Positions 1 to 9,865 are shown, counted from the first letter of the stretch. The stretch is 51,579 nucleotides of DNA from Pseudomonadota bacterium (GCA_021794385.1 JAJYQY010000051.1:1-51579); one strand, 5' to 3'. Program-made: numbers and translations. The notes: generated by a model not told the origin, from the letters alone.

Positions 1-2
1 GT

Positions 3-2375
3 AGCGGGAATGCCCTCCTGTCCTCCTGGGGGCAACAGGGGCGCGATTTTTTTGACCTGATCCTGGAAGAGGCCGATCCGGTGACGGATGAGGCCTTTGT
101 GGAACCGGCGGGGGAGGGGCTGCTGGCTGCTTTGCAGCGCGATATCTTGTACCTGCGGGACGGCCCCGGAGAGGAAGGTCCCCGTGATTTGTCGGCGGCG
201 GATGTCTCGTTGCAGGTGCACGCGGCCCATAGCCCGCTGCGCGAACTGGAAATTCTGCAGGATCGCCTGCTGGACCTCTTCCAGAAAGATGCCAGCCTGC
301 AGCCCGAAGACATCCTGGTGATGACTCCGGATTTACCCCGTTATGCGCCCCTGATCGAGGCAGTCTTCGGCACGGTGCCCGAGGCGCGCCATATCCCCTA
401 TCGCGTTGCCGATGCGCCCCTGGCGGCGGTCCCCGTGGTCAGCGCCTGGGATGCCTTCCTGACCCTGCTGGATGGTTCCTGGCCGGCGAGTGCGGTGCTG
501 GATCTGCTGGAACGACCGCCGGTGGCGGAGCGTTTCGGACTCTCTCCCGAAGACCTGGCTGTTCTGCGCGGGTGGGTCCCCATGGCGGGTATCCGCTGGG
601 GGCGGGAGGCGTGGCCCCAAGGCTGGCGAGCGGGTTTGGACCGGCTTCTCCTCGGTTGCGCGCTGCCGGCGGAATCGCCCCAGCTCTTTGCCGGGCTTCT
701 GCCCCGCGGGGCCCTGGCAGCGCCGGACCAATTGCGGCTCTTGGGCACGCTGGTGGAGGTGCTTACCCAGCTCTTTGCCGCTGCCGATGCCCTGACGGCG
801 CCACGCTCCCTCGGGCAATGGGCGCGGGATCTGGTCCCGTGGCTGGAAGGGCTTTTCGCCGCTGGCGATGATCGTGAGCGCCTGCGCGGCGAACTGGCCC
901 GCCTCGGGGAGGAGGCGGAGGGCGCCGACATGCGCAGCATGCTCCCCTTTGCCGTCCTGCGTGCTCATCTGCGCGAGCGTTTGCAACAGACGGACCCGCA
1001 GCAGCCCATGCTGGCCGGGGGGGTAACCTTTGCCGCTATGGTGCCCATGCGCAGTCTGCCGGCGCGGGTGGTGGTGCTGCTTGGCCTCAACGGCGACAGT
1101 TTTCCCCGCCAGCAGCGTCAGGCCAGCTTTGATGCCATGGCCCGGGAATGGCGGCGCGGCGACCGCTCGCGGCGCCAGGATGATCGTTATCTCTTTCTGG
1201 AGGCCTTGCTTTCGGCCCGGGATTGTCTGCTGCTGAGTTATGTGGGACGGGATATTCGCGATGATAGCGAACGTCCGCCCTCGGTCCTGCTCAGCGAACT
1301 GTTGGATTATATCGACCGCCACTGGCGGGCCCCGCCGCCCCATGACCGGGCTTCCGCCGCCGTGTGCGTGCAGCATCCCTTGCAGTCTTTCAGCCGCTCG
1401 TATTTTGCGGGTGATCCACGCCTCTCCAGTTATGCCGGGGAGCTTGCCGAGGCCCTCAACCATCGCGACGCCATGGCGCCGTCCTTTGTCTCCCAGCCCT
1501 TGCCGGGGGATGCCCGGGGCGTGGTGGAACTGGCGGATTTACTGGCTTTCTGGCAGGGTCCCAGCGCGTATTTCTGCCGCCGTCGCCTGGGGATGCAGTT
1601 GCAGATGGAGGCGGACATCCCCCAGGATCAGGAGCCCTTCGTGCTCGATGGCCTGCAGGGATGGGCCTTGGAACAGGAGATCCTGCGTCTACAGCGGCAG
1701 GGCGTAGATGCCGGACAAGCGCTGGCCATCCTGGCTCAGGGAATCCTGCCCCCGGCGGGCCTGGGTGCAGTGGCATACTGGCAGCGTGAGCCCATGGTGG
1801 CGCGCTTTGCGCAACGGCTGGCGGAAACCTTGCCGGCGGCAACGCAGGCGGCGGATCTGGACCTGCTGCTGGGTGGCTACCGGCTGCAGGGAACGCTGGC
1901 CGGGATCGGCCCGGCCGGCTTGGTGCTGTGGCAACTGAGTGGGCTCAAGGCGGAGCTTTGGCTGCGTTTCTGGATCCTGCATCTGCTGGCGCAGCGGGGG
2001 GTGGGACCGAGCCGGAGCCGCTTCCTGCACCGCGATGGCTGCAGCGTGCTGCCGGCCCTGGACGCTGCGGCGGCCGAGGCCACCCTCGCTACTCTCCTGG
2101 ACTATTTTACGCAGGGACAAGGCCTCCCTTTACCCTTTTTCCCGCGCACGGCCATGGCCTATGCGGAACAGGCCTTGCAGGGTTCGCCCCCCGATCCGGC
2201 GGCCCTCCCGGCCTGGCGGGGGAATGGCCGGTCGGGGAACGGCCCGCCGGGAGAGGCCGAATCGCCTGCAGTGCGCCTGGCCTTCCGCGGCCGTGATCCG
2301 CTGCAGGATCCCTTTGCCGAGATTGCCCTGGCCGTGTGGGGGCCGCTCCTGGCCCTACGGGAGCAGCCGGAATGA
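3..2375 (+). CDS. recC: Exodeoxyribonuclease V subunit gamma (RecC), 5'-truncated by the window
   Basis: RecC is the Chi-recognition subunit of the RecBCD helicase-nuclease, which processes double-strand breaks for homologous recombination. The reading frame is open from base 3, and its first visible residues (NALLSSWGQQGRDFFDLIL) already match the interior of RecC, so the true start lies outside the window. Further along, the VELADLLAFWQGP and EPFVLDGLQGW stretches are typical of the RecC C-terminal nuclease-like domain, which is inactive in this family. The stop codon overlaps the recB start (ATGA), so the three subunits look translationally coupled in the order recC-recB-recD. In E. coli ptrA lies between recC and recB; here it is absent. 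The identification is firm. Only the N-terminal third or so is missing. Confidence 0.95.
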   Translation, partial: SGNALLSSWGQQGRDFFDLILEEADPVTDEAFVEPAGEGLLAALQRDILYLRDGPGEEGPRDLSAADVSLQVHAAHSPLRELEILQDRLLDLFQKDASLQPEDILVMTPDLPRYAPLIEAVFGTVPEARHIPYRVADAPLAAVPVVSAWDAFLTLLDGSWPASAVLDLLERPPVAERFGLSPEDLAVLRGWVPMAGIRWGREAWPQGWRAGLDRLLLGCALPAESPQLFAGLLPRGALAAPDQLRLLGTLVEVLTQLFAAADALTAPRSLGQWARDLVPWLEGLFAAGDDRERLRGELARLGEEAEGADMRSMLPFAVLRAHLRERLQQTDPQQPMLAGGVTFAAMVPMRSLPARVVVLLGLNGDSFPRQQRQASFDAMAREWRRGDRSRRQDDRYLFLEALLSARDCLLLSYVGRDIRDDSERPPSVLLSELLDYIDRHWRAPPPHDRASAAVCVQHPLQSFSRSYFAGDPRLSSYAGELAEALNHRDAMAPSFVSQPLPGDARGVVELADLLAFWQGPSAYFCRRRLGMQLQMEADIPQDQEPFVLDGLQGWALEQEILRLQRQGVDAGQALAILAQGILPPAGLGAVAYWQREPMVARFAQRLAETLPAATQAADLDLLLGGYRLQGTLAGIGPAGLVLWQLSGLKAELWLRFWILHLLAQRGVGPSRSRFLHRDGCSVLPALDAAAAEATLATLLDYFTQGQGLPLPFFPRTAMAYAEQALQGSPPDPAALPAWRGNGRSGNGPPGEAESPAVRLAFRGRDPLQDPFAEIALAVWGPLLALREQPE

Positions 2376-5300
2376 GCTTTGATCCGTTGCAGGTGCCCCT
2401 GGGCGGCACCCAGCTCATCGAGGCCAGCGCCGGTACGGGCAAGACCTGGACGGTGGCCATGCTGTATTTGCGCCTGCTCCTGGAGCAGCAACGGCGTCCC
2501 GAGCAGATCCTGGTGCTGACCTTTACCCGCGCCGCCACGGCGGAGCTGCGCGAGCGCATTCGCCGACGGCTGGTGGAAGCCCTGGCGGTGGCGCGGGGGG
2601 GAGAGGCCCCGGCGGATTTCCCGGCGGCCCTCCGCAGCACCCTGCAGGAAGCAGGGGCGCAAACCATCCTGCAGTCGGCCCTGGCCGGATTTGACGGCGC
2701 GGCCATCTTCACCATTCATGCCTTTTGTCAGCGGGTCTTGCAGGATCACGCCCTGGAGGCCATGTCTCCCCTGGCGGTGGATCTCGTCGCCGATGATGGG
2801 GAACTGCGGGAGGCCCTGGCAGCGGAGTTTTACCGCCGGGAAATTGCCGAGGCCAGCCCGGCATGGAGCGCCTGGCTGGCGCACCGGCACCTGGACCCAG
2901 CGGCCCTGCTGGCCCCCCTGCGCCGCCTCCTGGGGCGTGCCCAGGCCAGGCTGCTGGCCCCCGCCGAGCCCGGCGATGGCGCGGCGGAGGAGCAGTGCTT
3001 CGTGGCCGCCATGGAAGCGGCACAGGCGTTATGGCAGCAGGGCGGGGCGGCGCGCTTGCAGGATCTTTTGGCGCCGTTGGCGGCGGCGGAAGATTTCAAG
3101 GGCAATATGTGGGATGCGAAAAAATTTTCCGGCTGGCAGCGGGAGCTGGATGCCTATCTGCATACACCCATGCCGGCCCTGCAGGATCCGCGCCTCCCGG
3201 ACGGGGTACGGCGCCTTGCCCTTTCGGGGCTGGAGGGGGCGCTAAAAAAGGGCCGCCGCATCCCGCCGCAGCCACTGCCCCTTGCCTTGGATGAACTGGT
3301 GCAGGCGGCGGACGCCCTGGCGGAACAGTATGAGCGCCGGACGGCCTGGCTGTCCTTGCGCCTGCTCGCCCATCTGCAGGAGGCGTTGCCGGCGGCCAAG
3401 GCCCTGCGCGCCGAGCGCAGTTTTGACGATGTGCTGCTGGCCCTGCGGGATGCCCTGCGGCGCGAGCCGACGGGGCCGGCCCTTGCTGCCGCCCTGCGCC
3501 AGCAGTATCCGGCGGCCCTCATCGATGAATTCCAGGACACCGATGCCGCCCAGTACCAGATCTTCCGGGCCATTTATGCTGCCGGGGAGGGGCCGGTGTT
3601 TTATGTGGGCGACCCCAAGCAGGCCATTTACCGTTTTCGCGATGCCGATATTTTTGCCTACCTCAGCGCCGCTCGGACGGCTGATCGGCGGCATACGCTC
3701 ACGCAAAACTTCCGTTCGGCCCCGGGCCTGGTGCAGGGGGTCAATGCCCTATTTGGACGGGCGGAGCGACCCTTTTTGCTGGAGCAGATCCGGTTTCAGC
3801 CGGTGCTGGCCACCGCGGGGCGCGGCGAGGAGGCGCATTTTCCGGGATTGGCTGCGCCTTGGCGTTGCGCGCTTTTGCCCAAAACGGAGGGCACGGGCAA
3901 GAAGGCCGGAGCAGAACAGGCCATCGCCCGCCATCTGGCTGCCGAGGTGGTCGAATTGCTGCAATGGGGGCGGGCAGGGCGAGCCGAGCTGCACGGCCAG
4001 CCGGTGGCGGGGCGGCACATCGCCGTTCTGGTGCAGAAACACGAGCAGGGGCGACTGATTCAGGAAAGCCTGCGCGCTGTCGGGGTGGCCAGTGCGCGGC
4101 AGGGTCAGGACAGCGTTTTTGGCAGCGCGGAGGCCGAAGATCTGGAACGTATCCTCCTCGCCATCGCCGAACCGGGTAACAGCGGTCGCCTGCATGCGGC
4201 CTTGGCGACCCCCTTATGGGGGAAGGATGCCCGGGATCTGGAGGACATGCGTCTGAACGACACCCTGGAGACGGCCGTCTGGGAGCGCGTGGACGCCTAT
4301 CGACGGCGCTGGGAACGGGATGGCTGCATGGCCATGTTCCGCCAATGGCTGCAGGGCGAGCAGGTCATGGGCCGCATGCTGCTGGGGAGCGACGGCGAGC
4401 GCCGTCTGACCAATCTCCTCCATCTGGCGGAACTCCTGCATCAGGAAGAGCAGGCACAGGGTCTGGGACGGGAGGCCCTGTTACGCTGGTTTGCCCGGCA
4501 ACGACAGGCACCGGCGGGCAGCGAGGAACACCTGCTGCGCCTGGAGAGTGACGCCGATCTGGTACAGATCCTCACCATTCACAGCGCCAAGGGTCTGCAA
4601 TTTCCCATCGTCTTTTGTCCCTTCCTGTGGTCCGACGAGCCGGGACGCAAGGATGCGGGTCCGGTCATCTGCCATGATCCCGACGACCCCCTGACCGTCC
4701 TGGCAGACTTTGGGTCGCCCCGTCAGGAGGCTTTGCGCCAGATCGCCCGGGAGGAGGAGGCCGCCGAGCGCCGGCGACTCTTGTATGTGGCCCTCACCCG
4801 CGCCCAGTATCGGCTGGTGCTGCATCTGCCCGAGGGTCTGGGCCAGCAGTCGCCCCTGGCCGGCTTGCTGGGCGGGGGTGGCAAGGATTTTTCCTGGAGG
4901 GCCGCGCTGGAGGGTCTTGCCGCCGCTGCGGTCGCCGCCGTGGCCCTCATTCCCCTGGATACCCGCGCTGATGCGCCCCGCTGGACCGGCAACACCGCTC
5001 CGCAAAACGCCTGGGCGGCGTCTTTCACCCGGCATCTGAGCATGGGCTGGCGGGTCGGTAGTTTTACGGCACTGAGCAGTGGCGGACGCGGCGAGCGCGC
5101 GGACCACGATGATGCCGCGCCCCCACCCGATCCCCTCAGCGGACCCGGCCCCGTGGCCTTTCCCCGGGGCGCCCAGGCCGGCATCTGTCTGCACAGCATC
5201 CTCCAGCGCTGGAACCCGCAACGGGGAGAAGAGGACCTGCTCGTTCATATTGATGCGGCCCTGCAGCGCTACGGTTTTGCCGGTCAGTGGCGGCAGGATT

Positions 5301-5848
5301 TGCGGCAATGGCTTCCTGCCGTAACGGCGACGCCGCTGTGGCAGGGCGGACCCGCCCTGGCCGAGATACCGCGCGTCGCGCGGTTGGCGGAGTGGGAATT
5401 TACCTTTCCCGTGAGCCGTCTGGACCCGCGGGCGCTGGCGGCCCATCTCCAGGCCGCAGGCCTCCCCTGGCAGGGCAGCGAGGAGACCCTACGCGGTTAT
5501 CTGCGCGGTTTTGTCGATCTCCTCTTTGTCCATGAGGGCCGCTATTATCTGGTGGACTACAAGTCCAATGACTTGGGTCCCCTGGAGGCCTATGGGGCCA
5601 ATGGCCTGGCGGCGGCCATGAGCGCCGGTGGCTACCATTTGCAATACCTCCTCTACACCCTGGCGGTGCAGCGATTCTTGCGCAACCGCCTGCCCGATTA
5701 TGACTATGAGCGCCACTTTGGCGGGGTCTATTACCTCTTTTTGCGCGGCATGTCGCCCCACTACCGGCCCGGCTGGGGCATCTACGCCACGCGCCCCGGC
5801 GCCGCGCTCCTGGCGGAGCTGGAGCAGATGATGGAGGGTCGGTCATGA
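2372..5848 (+). CDS. recB: Exodeoxyribonuclease V subunit beta (RecB)
   Basis: RecB is the 3'-5' helicase and only nuclease subunit of RecBCD. The chosen ATG overlaps the recC stop and gives 1158 residues, close to the usual RecB length; an upstream in-frame start inside recC is not needed. The superfamily 1 helicase motifs are visible: EASAGTGKTWT (Walker A, near residue 18), a Walker B region with LIDEFQDTDAAQYQIF, GDPKQAIYRFRDADIF, and TIHSAKGLQFPIVF. Near the C-terminus GFVDLLFVHEGRYYLVDYKS carries the Asp and the D-Y-K signature of the RecB-family nuclease, so nuclease activity should be intact. It overlaps recD by four bases. Nothing looks degraded. Confidence 0.97.
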   Translation: MSFDPLQVPLGGTQLIEASAGTGKTWTVAMLYLRLLLEQQRRPEQILVLTFTRAATAELRERIRRRLVEALAVARGGEAPADFPAALRSTLQEAGAQTILQSALAGFDGAAIFTIHAFCQRVLQDHALEAMSPLAVDLVADDGELREALAAEFYRREIAEASPAWSAWLAHRHLDPAALLAPLRRLLGRAQARLLAPAEPGDGAAEEQCFVAAMEAAQALWQQGGAARLQDLLAPLAAAEDFKGNMWDAKKFSGWQRELDAYLHTPMPALQDPRLPDGVRRLALSGLEGALKKGRRIPPQPLPLALDELVQAADALAEQYERRTAWLSLRLLAHLQEALPAAKALRAERSFDDVLLALRDALRREPTGPALAAALRQQYPAALIDEFQDTDAAQYQIFRAIYAAGEGPVFYVGDPKQAIYRFRDADIFAYLSAARTADRRHTLTQNFRSAPGLVQGVNALFGRAERPFLLEQIRFQPVLATAGRGEEAHFPGLAAPWRCALLPKTEGTGKKAGAEQAIARHLAAEVVELLQWGRAGRAELHGQPVAGRHIAVLVQKHEQGRLIQESLRAVGVASARQGQDSVFGSAEAEDLERILLAIAEPGNSGRLHAALATPLWGKDARDLEDMRLNDTLETAVWERVDAYRRRWERDGCMAMFRQWLQGEQVMGRMLLGSDGERRLTNLLHLAELLHQEEQAQGLGREALLRWFARQRQAPAGSEEHLLRLESDADLVQILTIHSAKGLQFPIVFCPFLWSDEPGRKDAGPVICHDPDDPLTVLADFGSPRQEALRQIAREEEAAERRRLLYVALTRAQYRLVLHLPEGLGQQSPLAGLLGGGGKDFSWRAALEGLAAAAVAAVALIPLDTRADAPRWTGNTAPQNAWAASFTRHLSMGWRVGSFTALSSGGRGERADHDDAAPPPDPLSGPGPVAFPRGAQAGICLHSILQRWNPQRGEEDLLVHIDAALQRYGFAGQWRQDLRQWLPAVTATPLWQGGPALAEIPRVARLAEWEFTFPVSRLDPRALAAHLQAAGLPWQGSEETLRGYLRGFVDLLFVHEGRYYLVDYKSNDLGPLEAYGANGLAAAMSAGGYHLQYLLYTLAVQRFLRNRLPDYDYERHFGGVYYLFLRGMSPHYRPGWGIYATRPGAALLAELEQMMEGRS

Positions 5849-7581
5849 TCAGCCCCGATGGGGCACAGGATTTTCCCCTGGCGCGGCATTTCGCGGAGCT
5901 GCTGGGCCGTTTGGGGGCGACGGCGGTCGTACAGGACCTCGCCGCTATCCTCATGGCGCGCAGCGCGGCCGGGCATAGCTGTTTGCCTCTGGAGGCGGCG
6001 CTGCTCGCCCCCGAGGCGCAGATATCCCTGTCCCGGAGCCCGGTGCTGGGGGCGCCCGGCGACTTCCGTCCCCTCATTCTCGATGGGCAGCGCCTCTATC
6101 TCTACCGTTTTTGGGAATATGAAACCCGCCTCGCCACGGCCCTGCTGAACCGTGCCGCAGACCTGCCGGAAGTGGATGAAGGGCTGCTGCGCGCCGGCCT
6201 GCTGCGGCACTTCCCCCTGCCTGCCGGGGACCGGCAGGCAGGACTGGGGGACCAGCGTCTGGCCGCGGCGGTGGCGGTGTTGCGCCGGCTGGCCGTCATC
6301 TCCGGTGGGCCGGGGACCGGCAAGACCAGCACCGTGTTGCGCATTCTCGCCCTGTTGCTGGAACAGGACCCCCAGCGACCGCCGCGTATCGCCCTGGCGG
6401 CCCCCACCGGCAAGGCTGCCACCCGGCTGGCCGACGCCCTGCGCGCGGGCCGTCATCACCTCGATCTGCCCCCGCTGCTTGCCGCGGCCATCCCCGATGA
6501 GGCGCAAACCCTGCACCGTCTCCTGGCTTATCATCCCGAACGGGGCTTCGCCCACGACGCCGATCACCCGCTGCCCGTGGATGTAGTGGTGGTGGACGAG
6601 GCGTCCATGGTCGGGCTGGCCCTCATGGAGGCCCTCCTGCGGGCCCTGCCGGCCCATGCCCGGCTGATCCTGCTGGGGGATCGGGACCAGTTGGCTTCGG
6701 TGGAAGCAGGGGCAGTGCTGGCCGAGATCTGCGCCACGCCGGCAGGTCCTCGGCCCGATTTTGCGGCGCGTCTGAGCACGCTGACGGCGCTGCCGGTGAA
6801 CGGCGCGGGTGAGAGCCCCCTGGCCGACTGTATGGTGCATCTTCGCCATAGCTACCGTTTTGCCGCCGGCGGGAGCATCGGCCGGCTGGCCCGCGCCCTG
6901 CAGCAGGGCGCTGTCGAAGCCGCCCTGAGCATCCTGGAGGCCGAGGCCATCTGGCAGCCCTTGCCTGCAGAACAAGGCTTGGCCAGCGCATTGCTGGAGG
7001 TGGTCAGAGCTGGCTGGAAGGAGTATTTCCGGGCCTTGCAGCGGGAGGCGGAGCCCGCCCGCATCCATGCCGCCTGGGAACGCTTTCGCCTGCTCAGCGC
7101 CCTGCGCCAGGGGCCGTGGGGTGCCGAAGTGCTCAACGCCGTTCTGGACGCCCGGCTGGCCCGAGCCCCGCGGCGTGGGGCGCATTATCACGGTCGGCCG
7201 GTGATCATCCGTCAGAATGACAGCGCCCTCGGTCTTTTTAACGGCGACGTCGGCCTCACCCTGGCGCGCCAGGGACGGCTGCAGGTCTTTTTCCCGGGCC
7301 GTGAAGGATTCCGCAGCTTTGCCCCCGAACGCCTGCCCGCCCATGAGAGCGCCTGGGTGATGACCGTCCATCAATCCCAGGGCAGCGAGTTTGACGACAT
7401 CCTTCTGCTCCTGCCCGACGCCGACAACCCCGTCCTCAGCCGGGAACTCCTCTATACCGCCGTCACCCGCGCCCGCCAAGGGATCCTGCTCTGGGGTGCG
7501 GAGGCGGCCCTACGGGGCGCCCTGGCGCGGCGCATGGCGCGGGATAGCGGGCTGGAGGCGCGCCTGTGGGGTCGTTCCTAG
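5845..7581 (+). CDS. recD: Exodeoxyribonuclease V subunit alpha (RecD)
   Basis: RecD is the fast 5'-3' helicase subunit of RecBCD. The 578-residue protein has GGPGTGKTSTVLRIL (Walker A, about residue 153), VVVDEASMVGLALM (Walker B), LGDRDQLASVEAGAVL, and the C-terminal helicase motifs VMTVHQSQGSEFDDI and LYTAVTRARQGI. The start codon overlaps the recB stop, completing the recCBD operon. The next gene is on the opposite strand and ends 50 bases downstream, so the operon ends here in a convergent arrangement. Confidence 0.97.
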   Translation: MISPDGAQDFPLARHFAELLGRLGATAVVQDLAAILMARSAAGHSCLPLEAALLAPEAQISLSRSPVLGAPGDFRPLILDGQRLYLYRFWEYETRLATALLNRAADLPEVDEGLLRAGLLRHFPLPAGDRQAGLGDQRLAAAVAVLRRLAVISGGPGTGKTSTVLRILALLLEQDPQRPPRIALAAPTGKAATRLADALRAGRHHLDLPPLLAAAIPDEAQTLHRLLAYHPERGFAHDADHPLPVDVVVVDEASMVGLALMEALLRALPAHARLILLGDRDQLASVEAGAVLAEICATPAGPRPDFAARLSTLTALPVNGAGESPLADCMVHLRHSYRFAAGGSIGRLARALQQGAVEAALSILEAEAIWQPLPAEQGLASALLEVVRAGWKEYFRALQREAEPARIHAAWERFRLLSALRQGPWGAEVLNAVLDARLARAPRRGAHYHGRPVIIRQNDSALGLFNGDVGLTLARQGRLQVFFPGREGFRSFAPERLPAHESAWVMTVHQSQGSEFDDILLLLPDADNPVLSRELLYTAVTRARQGILLWGAEAALRGALARRMARDSGLEARLWGRS

Positions 7582-7631
7582 ATGGCCTCCAGGTCGTGGC
7601 CCCTGCCAAGCCTGTGGTCCAGCCGCGCACG

Positions 7632-8759
7632 CTATTTATAACGCAGCAAATACCGCCACTCGAAGGCCCGTTTGACGGTGTGCCAGAGAGGGTTGGGGAG
7701 AACGCTGGCGCGTTTGCTGTCGCGGTAGACCATGATGCCGCTGTCGAGGGTGTCGATGATGCAGACCAGCTCTTCCTTGAAGGGCTGGTCCGGGGCCTTG
7801 CCGTGCATCTGGGCGATGAGGCTGGCCACGGCGGTTTCGGCCTGCAGGTCGGCGGCGTGCCCTTGCTTGGGCAGCCAGTCGGCGGTGCCGGCGTAGCTGC
7901 CGTTATCACCGGCCACAAAGACCCCCGGGTGGTCCTGCACCTGGCAGTAGCGGTCGGCCTGGATGAAACCGCCGGGGGACAGGGGCAGGCCGCTGTTGGC
8001 CAGCCACTCGGGGCCGGTCACGCCGGGCATGAAGAGGATGAGATCGGCGTCGATGTCGCCGCCTTCGGTCTGGACCTTTTTGGTCTCGAAGCCGGTGATC
8101 TTGTGGCCGAGGTGGGCGCGGATGCCGCGTTTTTCCATTTCTCCCAGGATGCCCGTCACGGCCTTGGGCCCCAGGCGATTGCCGGGTTCCTGCATGGGGT
8201 TGAAGAAGACCAGGTCTATCTGCTGGCGCTTGCCCAGGCGCTTGAGGTGGGTGTCCAGACCGAAGAGGAGCTCGAAGATGGGACCGCCACGCACGGCGGG
8301 CGCTTCGAGGGGGTTGCCGCCAAAGCCCAGGGCGACGGTCCCTTTATCCAGGAGCGCCAGCCGATCGCGTATGGCTTCGGCGGCCTCTATGCCGTCGCAG
8401 ATGGCGATGCTGTGCTCGATGCCCGGGAGCTTTTTGATGCCACGCCCGCCACTGGCAATGATGAGGGCGTCATTGCGGACTTCGCCCGTATCGGTGACGA
8501 CGGTACGTCCGCCATCCTTGAGGCCGGTGACGCGGCCCTGGTGAAACTGTACTTTCTTGCGTGCAAAAAAGCGTTCCAGGGGGATGCGCAGATCCTCGCC
8601 GCGGCGCAGGCCGACGGGGATCCAGATGAGGCTGGGGTAGTAAATGAATTCGGCCTTGGGGGCGATCAGCGTGATTTCGGCATCCGGCAACTGCCGGCGC
8701 AGGGCGCGAACGGCGGTAAGGCCGCCGAAACCGGCGCCGATGATGGTGATTTTTGCCAT
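7632..8759 (-). CDS. Sulfide:quinone oxidoreductase-family FAD protein, one catalytic Cys missing
   Basis: A 375-residue two-dinucleotide-binding flavoprotein of the SQR/NDH-2 superfamily, expected at the cytoplasmic face of the membrane and passing electrons to quinone. The N-terminal IIGAGFGGLTAVRAL is the FAD-binding GxGxxG motif, and GVFVAGDNGSY near residue 285 is the second FAD motif. SQRs use up to three cysteines. Here C121 (AICDGIEAAEA) and C333 (LVCIIDTLDSG) fall where the first and third active-site cysteines of Acidithiobacillus SQR lie, but the middle one is absent (PLEAPAVRGGP instead). A further Cys is at 272. It may be a divergent SQR type or a sulfide-independent quinone reductase. 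A strong ribosome site (GGAGGAAG) precedes the ATG. It lies 104 bases downstream of trmB on the same strand. Confidence 0.75.
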   Translation of the reverse strand: MAKITIIGAGFGGLTAVRALRRQLPDAEITLIAPKAEFIYYPSLIWIPVGLRRGEDLRIPLERFFARKKVQFHQGRVTGLKDGGRTVVTDTGEVRNDALIIASGGRGIKKLPGIEHSIAICDGIEAAEAIRDRLALLDKGTVALGFGGNPLEAPAVRGGPIFELLFGLDTHLKRLGKRQQIDLVFFNPMQEPGNRLGPKAVTGILGEMEKRGIRAHLGHKITGFETKKVQTEGGDIDADLILFMPGVTGPEWLANSGLPLSPGGFIQADRYCQVQDHPGVFVAGDNGSYAGTADWLPKQGHAADLQAETAVASLIAQMHGKAPDQPFKEELVCIIDTLDSGIMVYRDSKRASVLPNPLWHTVKRAFEWRYLLRYK

Positions 8760-8863
8760 GTTCTTCCTCCCGGCTACAGGTCATGGAAGGACGCCCCATC
8801 GTTCTGCGACGGGCCGCCCGGGACAAGCGTCGTAACCATCCTACGCAATGGCAAGAGGCAGGG

Positions 8864-9547
8864 CTATCCCCGCCGCCGGTAAACCAGATCAAAGCTGCGA
8901 TGGCCGAGTCGTTCACCGCGCCGCTCGAAGCGGGTGGGGATGCGGTTGGCGGGGCGGGGGGCGAAGTGACCGGGGTCGGCCGTGTTGACGAGATTTGGCT
9001 CGGCATCAAGTACCGAGAGCATGTGCTGGGCGTAAGCCTCCCAGTCGGTGGCGAGCTGTAGTTCACCGCCGGCGGCGAGCACGCGCGCCAGGGTGGCGGC
9101 AAAGGCAGGCTGGATGAGGCGGCGTTTGTGATGGCGTTTTTTCGGCCAGGGGTCGGGGAACTGGATGATAATGGCCTGCAGACAGCCATCGGGCAGGGTA
9201 GCGAGCCATGGCGCCGCGTCGTCCTTGAGGATGCGGAGGTTGTGCACTTCCTCATCGCGCATGCGCAGCAGCAGGGCCCCCACCCCCGGACCGTGGACCT
9301 CGGCGCCGATGCAGCCCCAGTCGGGGCGGCTGGCGGCCAGGGCGGCCAGATGTTCGCCGTTGCCAAAGCCGATTTCCAGCGCCAGAGGCCGCCCATCGCC
9401 CCAAGGATGAGTCCAGGGGGTTGCCGGATCGACCCGATAGCGAGGCAGGAGCGTCTGCAATAGGCCACCCTGAGCGTTGGTAAGACGACCCTGGCGCAGC
9501 ACAAAGCTGCGCATGGGACGATGCGGACTATTGAGGACATGGCTCAT
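8864..9547 (-). CDS. trmB: tRNA (guanine-N7)-methyltransferase TrmB
   Basis: TrmB methylates guanine 46 at N7 in the variable loop of tRNAs, using S-adenosylmethionine. The 227-residue protein shows LALEIGFGNGEHLAALA (SAM-binding motif I), CIGAEVHGPGVG (motif II), and IIIQFPDPWPKKRHHKRRL, the family signature with the catalytic Asp. The length is normal. Its first three codons form part of a 24-bp direct repeat whose second copy lies 2.4 kb away, just before purE. The upstream region of this gene has therefore been split from its old context by an insertion. Its promoter is not obvious to me. Confidence 0.95.
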   Translation of the reverse strand: MSHVLNSPHRPMRSFVLRQGRLTNAQGGLLQTLLPRYRVDPATPWTHPWGDGRPLALEIGFGNGEHLAALAASRPDWGCIGAEVHGPGVGALLLRMRDEEVHNLRILKDDAAPWLATLPDGCLQAIIIQFPDPWPKKRHHKRRLIQPAFAATLARVLAAGGELQLATDWEAYAQHMLSVLDAEPNLVNTADPGHFAPRPANRIPTRFERRGERLGHRSFDLVYRRRG

Positions 9548-9562
9548 GGCAGGCGTTATAGC
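9539..9562. repeat. 24-bp direct repeat, copy 1 (left edge of the islet)
   Basis: This copy begins ATGGCTCATGGCAGGC and ends TTATAGC, and is repeated at 11953-11976 with a single mismatch (G versus A at position 17). It includes the first three codons of trmB on the minus strand. The two copies bound a 2.39-kb segment unlike its neighbours, so they may mark an insertion between the divergent pair trmB and purE. Such a duplication could come from a site-specific event or from homologous exchange. I see no integrase. Confidence 0.7.
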
Positions 9563-9865
9563 ATTGGGAAAACGTAAACAAAAACAATGTACATTGTATC
9601 GACCTCCTGGCCGTTGTCACCAATCCGTCACACTGCGTGTAAAAACGTGCTTCACCAAAGAAAGCCCCATCATACGCTGACGGGGTCTTGTCCATCCGGT
9701 AATCGCGCAACAGTTCGCCACTTACCTTGCCGTGGCGTTGATATAATCCATCAACTGCCGTGTCAGTTCCAGCCGGTCCTCCGCACGCCCTGGTGCCCGG
9801 TCCTCTCCAGGAACTTCCGGGCCGCGTCCGCATCGACTTCCAGCAAAATACGGCTGCGTGACCAG
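9563..9865. other. Non-coding islet edge with a perfect 14-bp palindrome and a possible gene remnant
   Basis: I see no intact gene here. ACAATGTACATTGT at 9584-9597 is a perfect palindrome and could be an operator. On the minus strand, about 9868 down to 9722, two frames joined by one frameshift give SRILLEVDADAARKFLERTG and then AEDRLELTRQLMDYINATAR. This looks like the body of a small antitoxin-type protein, but I cannot name a family. If real, it would have been transcribed divergently from the toxin remnant at 9901. Confidence 0.35.

Noticed and set aside
333-1463. Long minus-strand reading frame across recC
   Set aside because: It runs opposite to a clear RecC coding sequence, is Gln/Arg/Gly-rich without motifs, and is a typical shadow of high-GC codon usage.
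7566-8882. Plus-strand frame opposite the flavoprotein
   Set aside because: The minus strand gives a complete FAD oxidoreductase with motifs and a ribosome site; the plus frame is Gly/Ala/Asp-rich shadow.
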